A DNA stretch of 64,000 bases from Colias croceus (Eukaryota > Arthropoda > Insecta > Lepidoptera > Pieridae). Both the position numbers and the translations under genes were made by a program. Positions 33,312 to 45,940 of this stretch are shown here, one piece after another (the stretch's first letter is position 1; every line of letters starts with the position of its first letter). The notes beneath the pieces are model-generated. The model ran no database searches and had not been told where the DNA came from. It saw only the letters and a program-made list of their open reading frames with translations. The DNA lies in contig NC_059541.1 of the NCBI RefSeq assembly GCF_905220415.1, forward strand, positions 9,870,501 to 9,934,500. Reading direction: 5' to 3'.

Positions 33312-34260
33312 CCCTAGAAGTCCAATCTACGTAAATTTAATGTACACCGCGGCGAAATAACTTTGTCTTTTCTATATTTACCATCGAATCGCTTCGAAAT
33401 CCAGAAACAACTCATTAGACATCGAGACCTAGCAGTACATAGTTGGCTCATCCCGGTAAATTCCGCCATTTTGTAGTAAAGAGGATGTTGTACGTCATTT
33501 TGACGTATAATTGGGCTTTTCGTAACTTTTACGATTGTTTAAAAAAAATATTTTGTGTTGATTTATTTGAATATTTTTTTTCCAAGTCACGTTTTACATG
33601 ATATAGTATTATATACTATATATTGAGTATAAAATAGGATCCAGAAAACTTTAACACTAGGATGAAAAACCTTCAATTTTAGTAAATGACGATTATTGTC
33701 CTCCGCTGGATTTGGACTCCAAGCAAGAGGATTGGGTGGCTGAAGATGTTGTCTGGAGAAAAACCGAATATGTCATGGTGGTTATACATTGAGGAAACAA
33801 GCACTATTAAGAGATAAGAGAAGCTCGAAAACCATATTCCTGTAGGTATGTTCAGTTACCTTACAGGGAAAGTTATAGGTGGTCAGTGGCAATATTTTAC
33901 GGCATGATATGGAATTTTAACAATTTCTATATCTTATAATATCAAAATAATATAGATAAATAAAGAAAAAACAATGAGCCGCAAAGATTTTATGAAAAAA
34001 TTAAGCACAGATTTGAAGGTGCCTTGGATGCAAATACGACTTGAAGAGACTCTACGTGACAATATCCAAATTTTTTCAAAATATATGGTACCAGAGTATC
34101 CATAATATGTTTACGATAATGCAGGACCAAAATAGTTTCGATATTGCGGATTTTTTTCCTATAAAAAGGCAAATTACAGTGGCTAAAACGCTATATGAGA
34201 GAGAATACAATATTCATAATTGTCAAGACTGGTTATAAATTTTTTTTCTATGCGTCTATA
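33312..34260 (+). pseudogene. Degraded piggyBac-like element: one end plus transposase C-terminal remnant
   Basis: TTAA (33308-33311) is followed by CCCTAGAAGTCCAATCTACG, a piggyBac-type end, and by GTACGTCATTTTGACGTATA (33489), like piggyBac subterminal repeats. Downstream, 33974-34105 reads SRKDFMKKLSTDLKVPWMQI, then RLEETLRDNIQ. It then runs on through stops as FRYCGFFSYKKANYSG, which recalls the region just before and inside the C-terminal cysteine-rich domain of piggyBac-type transposases, with several cysteines lost. The right end was not found. It is a relic inside the 7.8-kb element. Family assignment rests on the TTAA end and this short match. Confidence 0.5.
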
Positions 34261-35046
34261 ATTATAGTATTATTGTAGTTAGATTAAATAAAAAAAAAGA
34301 TTAAAAACTAGTTATTTTTTATAAAACTTACCCAAATATAAGAAGAAAATATTATAAGTTTAACATTTTTGTTGGCTTTTTTTAGATGATTCAATTATCG
34401 TTCTGTATTTATATAAACAAGGAGTATAATATTAGCACTTAATGTGTTAATTAAAACTGTATTTTTAATATCTATTGCAAAAAATAGTTCATTTCCATAG
34501 AAATATTATTAGTATCCCAAGTTAACTGATAAATAAAAAAAGATTGAAAAATATTATAAAGCAAAAAGGAATAGTGTCCGTTGTTTCCGTGCAGTATTCA
34601 AATAGACCAATAGTAACACGGCATTAATGCAAAACTGTCTCATGTCGTCACTTGAACCAATGACACTAAGAGTTGTTCCTTTATGCTCATGTTAGAAAAA
34701 TGACACAACTGCGTTTATACTAAAATAGTGTTAGCACGGATGGAACAAAATGAATTAAGTCTTTATTCAAAAAGTATAACTACACATATGTCTTTGTGTT
34801 CGTGGGTTATTTTGACTCGAGACGAATAGTTCCTTTGCGATTGCCTAAAATGATGGATAAGGTAACTTATACCGTTTATCACACCCTACTTATACCGTTT
34901 GGGTCATTCGAAAAACTGGGTTAGGATGCAGCTAGAGATATGACCTTTTGATATGTTGTGTATTTTGACGAGCTGAATCCAATGGTGCAATAAAAACCAA
35001 AGGGAATAACTCGTCTTACTCCCTTATTCACTGGAGGCACAGAATT

Positions 35047-36061
35047 CTAGTCCGAAGCTATCCGGTTTAAAATTTTAGTTAGTAAATATTTTGATAAAGC
35101 TGAACGTTGGGCTTGGGCAGCAAATAAGCGAGAATTGTTATGATTTGAAATTCAAAATTCCTGCATAAAATTTTGTAGCGATGTACATAAGCTTGTATGA
35201 CGTAAACTCACAAAACGTTATTTCATAATGAAGTAGCACACGCGGCACGCCATAATACAAGCAACATATTGTAAGGATTGTTCCATAATATATTTTTATT
35301 TTAACCGATGCAACAATCTCAATTTTCATTGCAATATGTTGTGCATTACTATGAAACTCGTTTAAATATTTTTAACGACACTAACAACGCGATAGAAAAG
35401 TTAACACAAAGTCAGTAACGATTTCTTCGAAATAACTATATCTGTATCAAAGTGTTACATGCATAAAAGTCTTCATTACACACAGGCACACAGCTCCGTT
35501 TGATCCTTACCTGAACGAGAAAAATATAACAATGAGCATGCGAGCTATACAAAAAATGGCGTACAATCATTTCTTCAAGATATTTCACACTACGGTTATT
35601 AGATGAACCACAAAACCGCGTATTCCAAACAAAAACTATTCAACATGGCCACAGCTTTACCAAATAGCGGAAACTTCACCCCGAAAACCGCCCCAAATGG
35701 CCGATCGCAGGTAGATATCCACACGATTACATTGTACGGGCTACCGAGCCTATGAGGGGCCTAAACATACCCATTAAAAGATAAAGCACCGATTACCTTT
35801 CTAAAGGAAGATCGGAATTAGGAAAATGAAAGCCTATTTTCTTTAAACACTCTCCTAGAATGTTATCATCAAAGGAAAAGATGTTTGGTTTATTTCTGCG
35901 TGTGCTTCTGATTGTAGATCCCAGTGGATTTCGTTGAGATTTTATTTTTGACTCTTCCATAGTATTTTGTTTGGCCAAAGTAGATAATCAATATTAGGCC
36001 GACCACAGCACTGGTGGGCTATGTTATACCAATGTTGCTGTATGTAATAATAATAATTTAA
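35047..36061. other. Stretch without recognisable gene
   Basis: Slightly GC-richer at 35640-35770 but without a domain or splice pattern I can support. No element ends were seen. Confidence 0.35.
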
Positions 36062-36296
36062 TCTGTTATAAAAAAATGTGTGCGTGTACTAGTGTACACA
36101 CGTAAGAAGTGAAACTTCTTTAGGACCTTATAATTTTCAAAAAAATAATTAACTATATGCAACTTTACAGAAATACGTCGAATCACACGTGGTAGGGATA
36201 AGAAAAAGATGGCGCGTAACGGAAAAATGTTACGCGTAACGAAAAAATGTTTCACTAAATTTTTTTCCAACCCCGATAAAGAAGTTTCACTTCAAT
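36062..36296. repeat. Dispersed repeat with inverted AAGTGAAACTTCTTTA words
   Basis: AAGTGAAACTTCTTTA at 36106 is inverted at 36277 as TAAAGAAGTTTCACTT. Between them are GGCGCGTAACGGAAAAATG and TTACGCGTAACGAAAAAATG, a short direct duplication. The left side carries GTGTACTAGTGTACAC, nearly palindromic. It has the look of a non-autonomous element; boundaries and family are uncertain. Confidence 0.45.
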
Positions 36297-36822
36297 AACG
36301 TAATTTAAAACCTGCTTGTGATATTTTCTTTTTTTTTCCTACTCTATCCAAACTATTTAGATTTCTTAATTCTTCTCTTACATAAGTATATGTTAAAGGT
36401 GTGATTCAATGTCTGATTAATTCATAAAATTTTACAACCAGTATTATTTCCACCAAAATAATTTCAATGTCATCAAATCTGAGCACATCAAAATGTACGC
36501 AGTCATTTGCCAACCGAGCTTCAATATTAAGTAAATGGACGCCATCATCACAATGGATGCACCAAAAAGTAGGAAGGAAAATTAAAAATATTGCCCCAAG
36601 TCCCTCTCACTAACGAGGTGTTGTCCTTTTTATTTCACATTGCTTCTCTTTATAGAATAAATTGGATAACCCGATATTAAGGGGATATTATTTACACTAG
36701 ACATCTACTAGTTTTGATTTAACTACGGAATTTTATAAGCTTAAGTAATATTCTTCTAATCATCTACAAGACAATATATAATTTATATATTTATCAACTA
36801 TAATAAAACTAGGAAATCTTAA

Positions 36823-38145
36823 CCCTAGAAAGATAATCATATTGAGTAGTACGGGAAAGATAGTCATGCGTCAAATTTACGCATGGTTTTTACTTTTTAG
36901 TTAGCTCTAAGTCGGGGAATATTAATTTTTTTCTCTAAATTGTAAGTTATTATATATTAACAGTTATTTTAGAATAATTAATTCTATAGATAATTTATTT
37001 ATAATTATTTTTTTATATATAAAAAAACGAAAACATTAAACGTCTGCTTTAAATCAACAATTCTTGTAACACGTATGGTTTCTAATAAAAACTTATATTT
37101 TACCACAATTATCAGTCTTTTTTATATGTTATATATAAATGTTGTACATATAGTTATATGAAAAATTAGTGAGAAACAACTTTAGAACATTTCAACGTAT
37201 GCTCACTACATATAACTATGTTACATTTTTTGCAGGACGCATTTGCCTTTCGTCATATTTCAGAAGGACAAAAAGTATAGTAAATACGTTTTTTTTTACT
37301 GAAGGCATTCTCAGTACTTTCTTACGATGTACCAGACACTTCATTTGGCAACAAATTGGAGACATTATCACGCAAATATCTTCTCAAAGCTGGTGATTCT
37401 AAACGCCTACGCATAGACAAAAAAGACAGTTCCTTGCTTCTATATTTCATGTTTTTTGACTCAGATGTTTTTGTGCTTTTCTTGTTAACATTGTGGCTAT
37501 AAATTTGATATGCAATATGCATTCAATTTTAATGATTCCATAAAATAAAGCCATTGGCCATCTCATTGTCTTCCTACTATAGGACATCAGGGATCACATT
37601 CGGTCTAATGCATCTACTCCGCCTTTTGCTTGAATTTAATATATCATTTATGCTTTGTACATCATCAGGAAAAGTTTCTTCTGTGTTACTTTGCTTGTCA
37701 TCTTCAATTTCGTGGTCCTCCTACTTCACTATCGGTATCTTCACAGGGACCCTCATCGCTTTGCATAAGAGTGGCCCGTATACAATATTCTTCAAATTTT
37801 CTAGCTCCAATTGTTTTCTATATTTGCTTCAATATGTATAAAAATAAATTTATAACATAAGTCGCAATATACTGTAATAATAAGCTAAAAAATAATCAAA
37901 CTACCATAGAAGTCAAAGTCTTAAAAGTCACGGTAAAGATAATCATGCGTAATTTTGACTCACGTAGTCGTTATATTTCAAAATCGGTTATATTAACTTT
38001 ATTGAAACGTATACCATAGGGTAGCTCTCAGTGATTTATGAAATGTCCTAAACGAACAGTTATGGATTCGCGACATTTAAAAAGATACAACAATATTTCG
38101 AAAACGCATGAGTCATTTTGACGCAGACTATAGTCCTTTCTAGGG
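36823..38145 (-). mobile_element. Canonical piggyBac element, internally deleted
   Basis: The left end is TTAA|CCCTAGAAAGATAATCAT and the right end is CCTTTCTAGGG|TTAA (38146-38149), the ends of the classical piggyBac group. Subterminal CATGCGTCAAATTTACGCAT (36864) and CATGCGTAATTTTGACTC (37945) match the known internal repeats of piggyBac ends. The remaining transposase gene is on the minus strand and is broken. At 1323 bp the element is about half the length of an intact piggyBac. It could still be mobilised in trans if its ends are functional. Confidence 0.92.
37200..37850 (-). pseudogene. piggyBac transposase remnant lacking the catalytic core
   Basis: On the minus strand an acidic N-terminal piece (QSDEGPCEDTDSEVGGP, near 37770-37715) is followed after about 30 codons by KGGVDALDRM (near 37625). 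That is part of the third catalytic-aspartate region, followed by SLMSYSRKTMRWPMALFYGI. Then come RRRLESPALRRYLRDNVSNL (37425-37355) and a cysteine-rich tail (CPSEI, KANASCKKCNIVICSEH, near 37285-37210). Stops interrupt it at several points, including after GGPRN, DRM and GTS. Family members have nearly 600 residues, and the piece holding the first two catalytic aspartates is gone. The DNA-end-binding tail is the best-kept part. It is non-functional as an enzyme. Confidence 0.88.
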
Positions 38146-38149
38146 TTAA

Positions 38150-39425
38150 AAGCATTCGTTTTAATTAATAACCTAATTAACATTATAATATATATCTCAA
38201 CAGTAAATACCTGGAACTGGAAAAACAAGCAATTAAACATGCCTTTATTTAACAGGAAATTGTTGACTAAACTTAGCCACATATAAACGGCGCTGGTACT
38301 AGAAAAAAACGCGATCAAACTCTCTTAATCAAAAAGTATGAACACTATGCTATCTATACGTTATAATATACTAAACCCCTATTCGAGTCTTGACAATAGA
38401 AGCGTTATTTGCGGTTATATATGACGGTTTGCGGCTAACCTCCGCACAAATCAGCCTCTATTGTTAACTCCGAGTTCTATTCCAACGCGTTTTATTAAGA
38501 ATGCAAATGTATGACGATTACTTTTAAGCGATAAAAACGCCTTTTTGCGTAAATTCTGTCCATTGATATCAATGCATGCGCGCAGTCCTATGATTCGCTA
38601 TTTCATTGTATGAAGGTTACAAAAACAAAATGCAATAAAAACCGCATTTTTATTATATTTTATGCAAATTCCTTTGAGCAGAATATTGGTATTTATGAAC
38701 TAGTTTTAAGACTTATATTCGTAGTATTACTTCCGCTAGAAAGGCCAAACAGACGGAACCTTGAGCGACATAGTTAGGAGCCTGTGGACTATCCGTGCAT
38801 ACTGCATATTGTCTTGTAGGGTTGCCTACATATATATTTTTTAATTTGATTTTTTATCTAAATAATCTCCTTCAGTATCCTAAAGGTTTAGGGAAACAGA
38901 GATAAGCCCAATGGTAAATACTGTTAAGGTATTCTATCTATCTTGGAAACGTATTATCACATTACGTATTAAAATTCTTAAAATTTTACAGCATTATATA
39001 AAAACATGCCACACGCTACAACTAGGCCAGTGTATTAAAAATTTAATCACCGAAACAAAAAGAACGAACAATAACAAAACATAATAAGAGGAAAATGAAA
39101 TTAAGAATTCAATTCAAGTCGAATGTTTCGGTACATTGCTAAATATTTACCTTTCATGTGTTTCTAACTGGCGCCTTAAGGTAATACATCTTTGAAGTAA
39201 TTAAGGAACACAATGGGATTACGAGATACGTTGGCAACGAATTTGTTCCACATACAATATACCGATAATATAATACATTGGAACCTGACTTTGTTACTAG
39301 GCCTTTATAGTAGATAATTTTATTATCGTGTAGAATTTGAAATAAATATTAATAATTAAATAGTTATATCAGATTTAGTACATTACAATATAAAAGCATC
39401 AAAACTCAGGTAAATGTATTTATGA
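38150..39425. other. AT-rich stretch, nothing recognised
   Basis: An imperfect inverted pair (GACAATAGA near 38391 and TCTATTGTT near 38456) was seen but is too weak to call. No coding or RNA feature. Confidence 0.35.
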
Positions 39426-39662
39426 GGGCCGATTTTTCAAAGCTTGGTTAAAACTTATTCGTCGAATAATGTATTTAACTACCATTTCAAAAATGTATTC
39501 TACTTATAAATTTATAAAGAATAGAAAAAATTCGATCACGAGGCGGGACTTGTATTGTATTCTACTTGTCCGTATTTGACAGTTTACAGGTGACATTTTA
39601 ATATGTTCGTGTAATACTTTATTGCACGGATAAATTTTAACCAAGGATTGAAAAATCGGCCC
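39426..39662. mobile_element. MITE, 'GGGCCGATTTTTCAA' family, copy 1
   Basis: It starts GGGCCGATTTTTCAAAGCTT and ends GGATTGAAAAATCGGCCC, with the inverted match continuing through TTGGTTAAAACTTAT, about 35 bp. It is 237 bp long. It carries about 60 bp more internal sequence than copy 2 (ATAAATTTATAAAGAATAG to GGCGGGACTTG). Non-coding. Confidence 0.85.
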
Positions 39663-40295
39663 ATAAAGATATTTTTTCTTGTCTGACTGACAACAGTATA
39701 AATCCCTGCTATAATATTATAATGAATCGTGAGATTTCCAGAATCGACCGTGACGTATCACACATTTATAAATACAAAAAATATACCGATTTTTTAAACG
39801 TTTTTAGATATAAATTTATAAAAGTAAGTATAAACTCCAGACAATCTTTTATTCACTGTTACGTTTCGATTATTCGGCGGCTTGTTCACATTTGGCTCGA
39901 TTATTAAGCTTAGAGCGATTTATTTATATTATTCTGCTACAAAAATATTGATGGTGTATCAAATTGTTATTTTTTTAAGTAACTATATTATTATCGCACT
40001 ATTAATTTGACTGCTTAGCACTATGATTTCCATTTATATCTGTAGTTTAAACTGAAGTACTGTCGATACCTACAACAATTAATATCCACAATCCTCAATG
40101 TACCTTATTCAGATATTTCTATTGTGGCGTTATAAAAAATTTACACTAATTTTAATCATCTTTTTTCTTCTGTAATTGAATAATGATATTATATACTTTA
40201 TTAATTTGCTAGACTAAACCATATTATCCAGCCGTAGTCGTATTCGTTGCCCCTACGGTGGAATTATGTGTTGTTTAAGGTTTTTACATAATTAA
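39663..40295. other. AT-rich spacer between two copies of one MITE family
   Basis: Nothing coding is recognised. The 61-codon frame at 39722-39907 has no domain. Confidence 0.35.
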
Positions 40296-40470
40296 GGGCC
40301 GATTTTTCAATCCTTGGTTAAAACTTATTTGTTGAATAACGTATTAAACTACCATTTCAAAAATGTATTCTAATTACCTGTATTTGACAGTGTACAGGTG
40401 ACATTTTAATATTATCGTGTAATACTTTATTGGACGGATAAGTTTTAACCAAGGATTGAAAAATCGGCCC
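40296..40470. mobile_element. MITE, 'GGGCCGATTTTTCAA' family, copy 2
   Basis: It is 175 bp long with nearly perfect inverted ends GGGCCGATTTTTCAATCCTT / AAGGATTGAAAAATCGGCCC. It is flanked by TAA on both sides (40293-40295 and 40471-40473), a 3-bp duplication that fits PIF/Harbinger-type insertion. It lies in the same orientation as copy 1, 630 bp away. Confidence 0.88.
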
Positions 40471-43400
40471 TAAAAGTATTTAATAGTTACAGACAAACAA
40501 ATAACTAAACAATTGATTATATTTTAAACCTTCCCCAAAAGGACAGTAGTCCTCAATTCGTAGCGCACCTTTACGTTTTAACTTTTTAGATAAAAAATGT
40601 TTGCAAACCGGTTGAAGTCCCAACCTTACACCAAACGCTAAAGGTTAGGGGTGTCGACTTACAGGTATGTCAGACTTATCTTCAGTGAATAATGCGAGTC
40701 GCGGTGATTGAGTATCGGAGACATTATTCGGATCAAGGATTTATATTATGGGGACTTCGGGTATTCGCGAAATTCTGGAGAAATGGCGGCGGTTCTTCCT
40801 GGGACGTTAACGACCGCTTTCCTGATGAGCCCTCGATATATCAATGTATTGTTATTGGGTTCTGAAACTGTATGACTGAATTGATTTGAGGTTATCTTTT
40901 GGTAATGTTTTATAGCACATTTATTGTATTGAAGGTGGTATATTTACTTAAATGTCGATATCAATTTGGAAACTACGATAGTTTACGAGGTTAATGATAT
41001 ACGAATTTAATAGTGTAAGAAATTATTATTATTCGTTAGTTTCACGATTTCAATAATTACGAAATAATATGCTTCCATGTTAATTTTAACGATTCAACGA
41101 TTTTATAATCCTTCGTTGATGCGTGTTAGTTCTTTTAAATGCTTTTAACTCATACATCATAATTTATTAGTTTTCTTTCATAACTTCTAGACAATACCAA
41201 AATATCAAACAATTTTGACAAAACATGACACACATTCAAGGTTTTCCTCACTCAAGACATTGCTCAGCCCATAACAGTAAAGCGAAGTACATGTTATTCC
41301 CAATGTATTGTTACTGCTCACTTTTGATTGCGTCTATAAAACATTTGAGTAAACAACAGTCTTCGGAATGTAAGTAGACATAAACAGCCTTTAAAATGAA
41401 GTACAGGAAATATTGTTTTACCGTAAGAAATAAATGTTTTCTATAAGTAATATTATTCAATACAAGTTGACGTTAATAAACGGTCTCTTTCTCTTGTTTC
41501 AAATGGTTTATTGAAATATTTTCAATATTGTTGATAATAATTAGATATTTTTGAAACCTTTTTTTTGTAATTTTAATGTAGTGCCTTGTAGAAAGCTTAG
41601 AAAGACACATTATTTTATTTGAAAAGGCTAAAATCTTTTTCATTCATATTGGAATTTGGAATCTCCTAAAGATCATGTTATCATCTCTAAGTAGAGTTTA
41701 GCGATACTATTTTTTCTAGGGTTAATGTTGTAACATATACGTTTTAATTACATGTTTTCTTAGAATTCATAAAGTAGCGCCTTGCAGGAAAATGGTAAAC
41801 ACATATTTTATTGTTCTTTTTACTCTCGTTTTTTAAGATTTTAATTTTCTTCTATTTTAACGTCGAAAATATAACAAGTTTGCAATACAATGTGACACTT
41901 TACCATCACTTTAGAAAACATTTCTTCATCCTTTCTAAAGATACCATGGAACAGCAAAAAGTTGTCTAACAATAAATGTCTTCTCAGAATAACTGCGCAT
42001 TCTCAACCAAAACATTCCCATATAAACACCGCACTTTATCTGCGAATCACGAAAACGTTGCTTCCTTTGTAACTATATCCTTAATATCTTCAAATACAAA
42101 GAAATAAGACGTTATGCCTCAGTTTCATCTTTACTTAAGGCGGTATTGAAATAGTTTTGCGCGATACATCAGTGTTCCACAGAATTGGAAATCGTAGACG
42201 TGACTATGTACACGATTTATTCTCATCGCTCTTTCTGACATATGGCTGGCGGTTCTAAATTTTTATATATCTTTGTTTGAACGCGGTAAAGGCGTGGATA
42301 CATTGCTGTTCCGGTATGTTAAACATATCCTTAGTTCAGTTTTTCCTTTTGAATAAATCAATGGACACTAAACAAAATTTGAAGAACTTTCCACTGACTT
42401 TTTACTTATACTAACTTTACCTCCATACTTCTTCGTGTTTTTTTTTAATAACTTTTTACTTTGTATTTTTTCGATGTGTTTATGTTCGTAGTATTTTGAT
42501 ACTATTTTAATTATAGAAACTAGTAACTTCAAAATAAAAAATAGCCAAACCATTTTTGCGTCCACTACGGGCAAATAGTATACATACATAGAGAAAAGTT
42601 TAAATTATGTACATGTTATTGTTTCGTAAATTTAAACGACAATTATTTTCAGTTGTCGAATTTGTATTTTTTAAATTTTTTATGATGATAAAAATATTGC
42701 CTTTATATAAAATAAGTTGTCTGTGTTATAAAACTTCTAAACTATAACCTTAATAAAAAAACTACTCGAAATAAAACGGTTCTTTGTAAGTGAATGTATG
42801 AAACAATACAATTCAATTTTCGGGAAAACTTATTTGCATTCTCAGAAGGAATGTGGAATTCGGGATAAGCTAGGTAAGCCCGCGAAACTAATGTTTCTGG
42901 AAACAATTTCGTGGATAAAAATACCTAAATAACACCCTTTTGTATGGAAAAACTTACATTCAGGGAATAATATAATAGATACTAATACCAGTAGCTTTAT
43001 TGGAGCCTTATGAGGATAGTTTCAGTCGCCCACCTGCGTTCGTTTAATTTAGTATGTAGGTACTTATTATCGTAGATACAGCTTTTTACCTGTATCTGTA
43101 TTATATGCGTAGGTGTTTTTATGAGTGTATGCTATTAATTAATAATATAAAATCACCTCTCACCCTTTTTAACTTTAAGGCATTTATTTCCCCAACGCAA
43201 CCAATTTATTTTCATCATTTCTTTGAAAAAAGTAAGCGATGTATAGAAGCAGTACGTAACATTATACTTACCCAGTACCTAGTAGTAGGTTTATGTGTTT
43301 ATAAACGGTACCTTATTATTGTTAACAAAAAAATTTAATTTGCAACCGAGCCAGCTTAAAATTGTTTAGTGCACAACTTTGAAAGCAATACAAAAATATT

Positions 43401-44052
43401 TTACTAGAACACAATACAAATCTTTTATTCTTTTGTACATTGAATAGAAACTTGTTTGTTCATACAAGACAAAAGAATTTCAATACGTTCATCTCTAACA
43501 CGCGTATTCACAAAATTGTATAAGTATAATGTTATTTAGTCTGTTTTTCTGCTAAAGATCGACTAACTTTTCTTATCGTTTAAACGTAAGAAAAACTGCT
43601 GGAGAGAAATTTAGATAACACTATAGCTTGAACATTGTTGGTATACACGAGTCTTTAAATTCATGCATTATTATACAACGTTTTATTGAATGAATAGAAC
43701 ACAACTTTGTAATACATTGCGCGTTAATACGCATAAAAGTGCATCGTCACGCGTCATTTGCAACAATGGAAAATACTATAACCTACAATCCTTGTTACTA
43801 CAAACGGTTCAATAAAATCCTATCGAGTTTGTGGCCACTGGCATTCGGATGAGAGGACTCCGTGTGGATTCTCGACAGACAACTCGACTTTGATCTTCGA
43901 GTGTTCGAGCGTGGGTTAGATTTATACTCCATTTCGATTGTTTGGCCAGTAGTATATTGTATTTATAGCAACCTACTTATCTTTTGTTAGTTATTTCGTA
44001 TATAATATAGTTATGGTTGAAATGAAGATTTGCAGAAATCTTAATTATAATA
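40471..44052. other. Long AT-rich stretch, no secure gene
   Basis: No transposon ends, RNA genes or domains recognised. A GC-richer patch at 43830-43925 holds a 33-codon open frame without family resemblance and is not called. Confidence 0.4.
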
Positions 44053-44240
44053 AACTAGCTTACCGCCCGCTACTTTGCCCGCTTTGTCTAAAACCTAATA
44101 AATTATATACTAAAACCTTCTTCTTGTATCACTCTATCTATTAAAAAAACGCATCAAAATCCGTTGCGTAGTTTTAAAGATTTAAGCATACCAAGGGACA
44201 TAGGGACAGAGAAAGCGACTTTGTTTTATACTATGTAGTG
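44053..44240 (+). repeat. SINE-like repeat, 'CTAGCTTACCGCCCGC' family, copy 1
   Basis: It starts ACTAGCTTACCGCCCGCTAC, contains GTAGTTTTAAAGATTTAAGC and AGGGACAGAGAAAGCGACTT, and ends TTTTATACTATGTAGTG. The copy at 48901 is its inverse over the full length. Confidence 0.8.
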
Positions 44241-45929
44241 ATTCAATATTATTCAATGCATTCTTACTACTTATCTATATCTACTAATAACTTGCAATAA
44301 AGAATGTACCGAACACTAAGGTTGTAATTCTGTGACATATCGTTAAAACTAATTAGGTATTTAATTTTAAAAAAATACGAGTAGTCATTATTATTAATAT
44401 TATCATCTCTATCTTTAGGACATATTACCTTGTAAATACAAAAGCGTGCTGAAAACAAATATGTATATTAGGACTACTTTAAAAGCAACTATTTTTCACT
44501 CGTATATTAATCCTCTCACATTAATTACTGTCTTTGAGCTTGTAGGATTTTGAAATTTACATTTTACCTAAATAGTGTCTCCCAGTGCTAAAATGGTTAA
44601 CATAAATCTTAATAATAAGCAAGAAAACATCCACTATGTATTCTACAATTACATTATACATAATTTTAGATACGCTTATGATCCTTAATATGCACAGGTA
44701 CCATAATATACACACCTACGAGGAAGATACAGCAACTTAAAAAATAAACAATTCCTTTTTTGTCTTGCTCGGAACCTGCACAAAACACAGACGAAATAAT
44801 TATCATTCCTACAGCAAAATTGTCGACAAGTGAATTGCAAAGCATTCCCGCTGGATTATATAATTGAAGCCGTAATAATTTATAAGACAGAAGGAGCAGT
44901 TTATTTAAAGAAATAGAGAATTGTCCACGTGAATCAAAGAGATAAGTTTTAACGAGTCGCTAAAAAAGTCGCTCCGAGGACATTTAACTGAAATCTATAG
45001 GCTGAGTTTTAATGAGAAGTTTTGATAATAGTCTCAGTTTCGTTATTTAATATTAAATGTTTATTACAATAACGATGTAAAATATATGCAATGATTTTGT
45101 TGAAGCATTTTTTATTAACTTTTTCGTTACATTAAACAAGCTTCGGTTTCTATGAATCTTAAAATATGTATGTTCTATTTATCGAAGTTTTTACGATTTC
45201 ACATATTACACGCTTCGGTTTCCATGAAGGTAATATAGGACCAAAGTAAAGCACTTTAAGACTCCGTTCTTTAAGCACTTTTGAATCTTCTCTTTCAATT
45301 AATGTAACAAAAGCAGTTCGGAAAGTTGATTTTACCGAGAAATAGCAGCAGGTAACCCTAGAGTTACTTGTTCATCGCCATGATGAACATATAATATTTA
45401 ATTATATACTTTCAGGTGAATTATAATAAAATATTAGTAGTTCTATGTCTCATACATAATCTAGATGCACCTACCACAATTGATTTTGTTTTGAATATTT
45501 CATGACAGTTTCAGAACTTTATTATCATTCTTTCTTATCATTCCGATACTTATACCTAATTGTTGTATTATTTTATTATGATATAGAGTGCAGGAAGCTG
45601 GTATGTTGCCTGATAGTAAACCACGAACCACGGCCCACGCGACGCCCTAAATTTTTAATTTTTTCTAAATTAAAATAGATATGTAATGTTTAACAACAAT
45701 TAGGGTAAACCCTCCTTAAGTACCAATTTATTCTATTAATTAGGTTATCATACATACTATGTCACATAACACAATCATTCTTGTGACTGAATCCATAAGT
45801 ACTAACATTATATTAGTTGTCTCTGTGTGAATTGGCAGATTCATGATACTCTTGGTATTATAGTAACTATAAAACATATTATTATGATCAAAATTGTGAA
45901 TATCTATTATCCATACCGAACAGCATTCG
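44241..45929. other. AT-rich stretch, nothing recognised
   Basis: No coding, RNA or element signature seen. Confidence 0.4.
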
Positions 45930-45940
45930 GAATGTGAATA

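Larger units (their letters stand above)
27253..35046. mobile_element. Candidate 7.8-kb DNA transposon with identical 27-bp terminal inverted repeats
   Basis: The left end, AATTCTGTGCCTCCAGTGAA and on for 27 bases, is inverted without mismatch at 35020-35046. The flanks share CTA (27250-27252 and 35047-35049), a possible 3-bp target duplication. Between the ends, on the minus strand, lies the 929-codon protein gene (28402-31191). The element also contains a SINE-like repeat (31885) and a piggyBac relic (33312), so it is older than these. A word ACTTATA recurs near both ends, including CAAAATTACTTATA at 32476 and 32560 and a pair of ACTTATACCGTTT at 34865 and 34888. The ends fit no superfamily I can name. 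Confidence 0.6.

Noticed and set aside
38385..38470. Inverted pair around GACAATAGA / TCTATTGTT as a MITE
   Set aside because: The arms are short and mismatched, and no flanking duplication was found.
43830..43925. GC-richer patch with a 33-codon open frame
   Set aside because: No domain, no clear splice signals and two other frames also partly open; cannot be told from chance.
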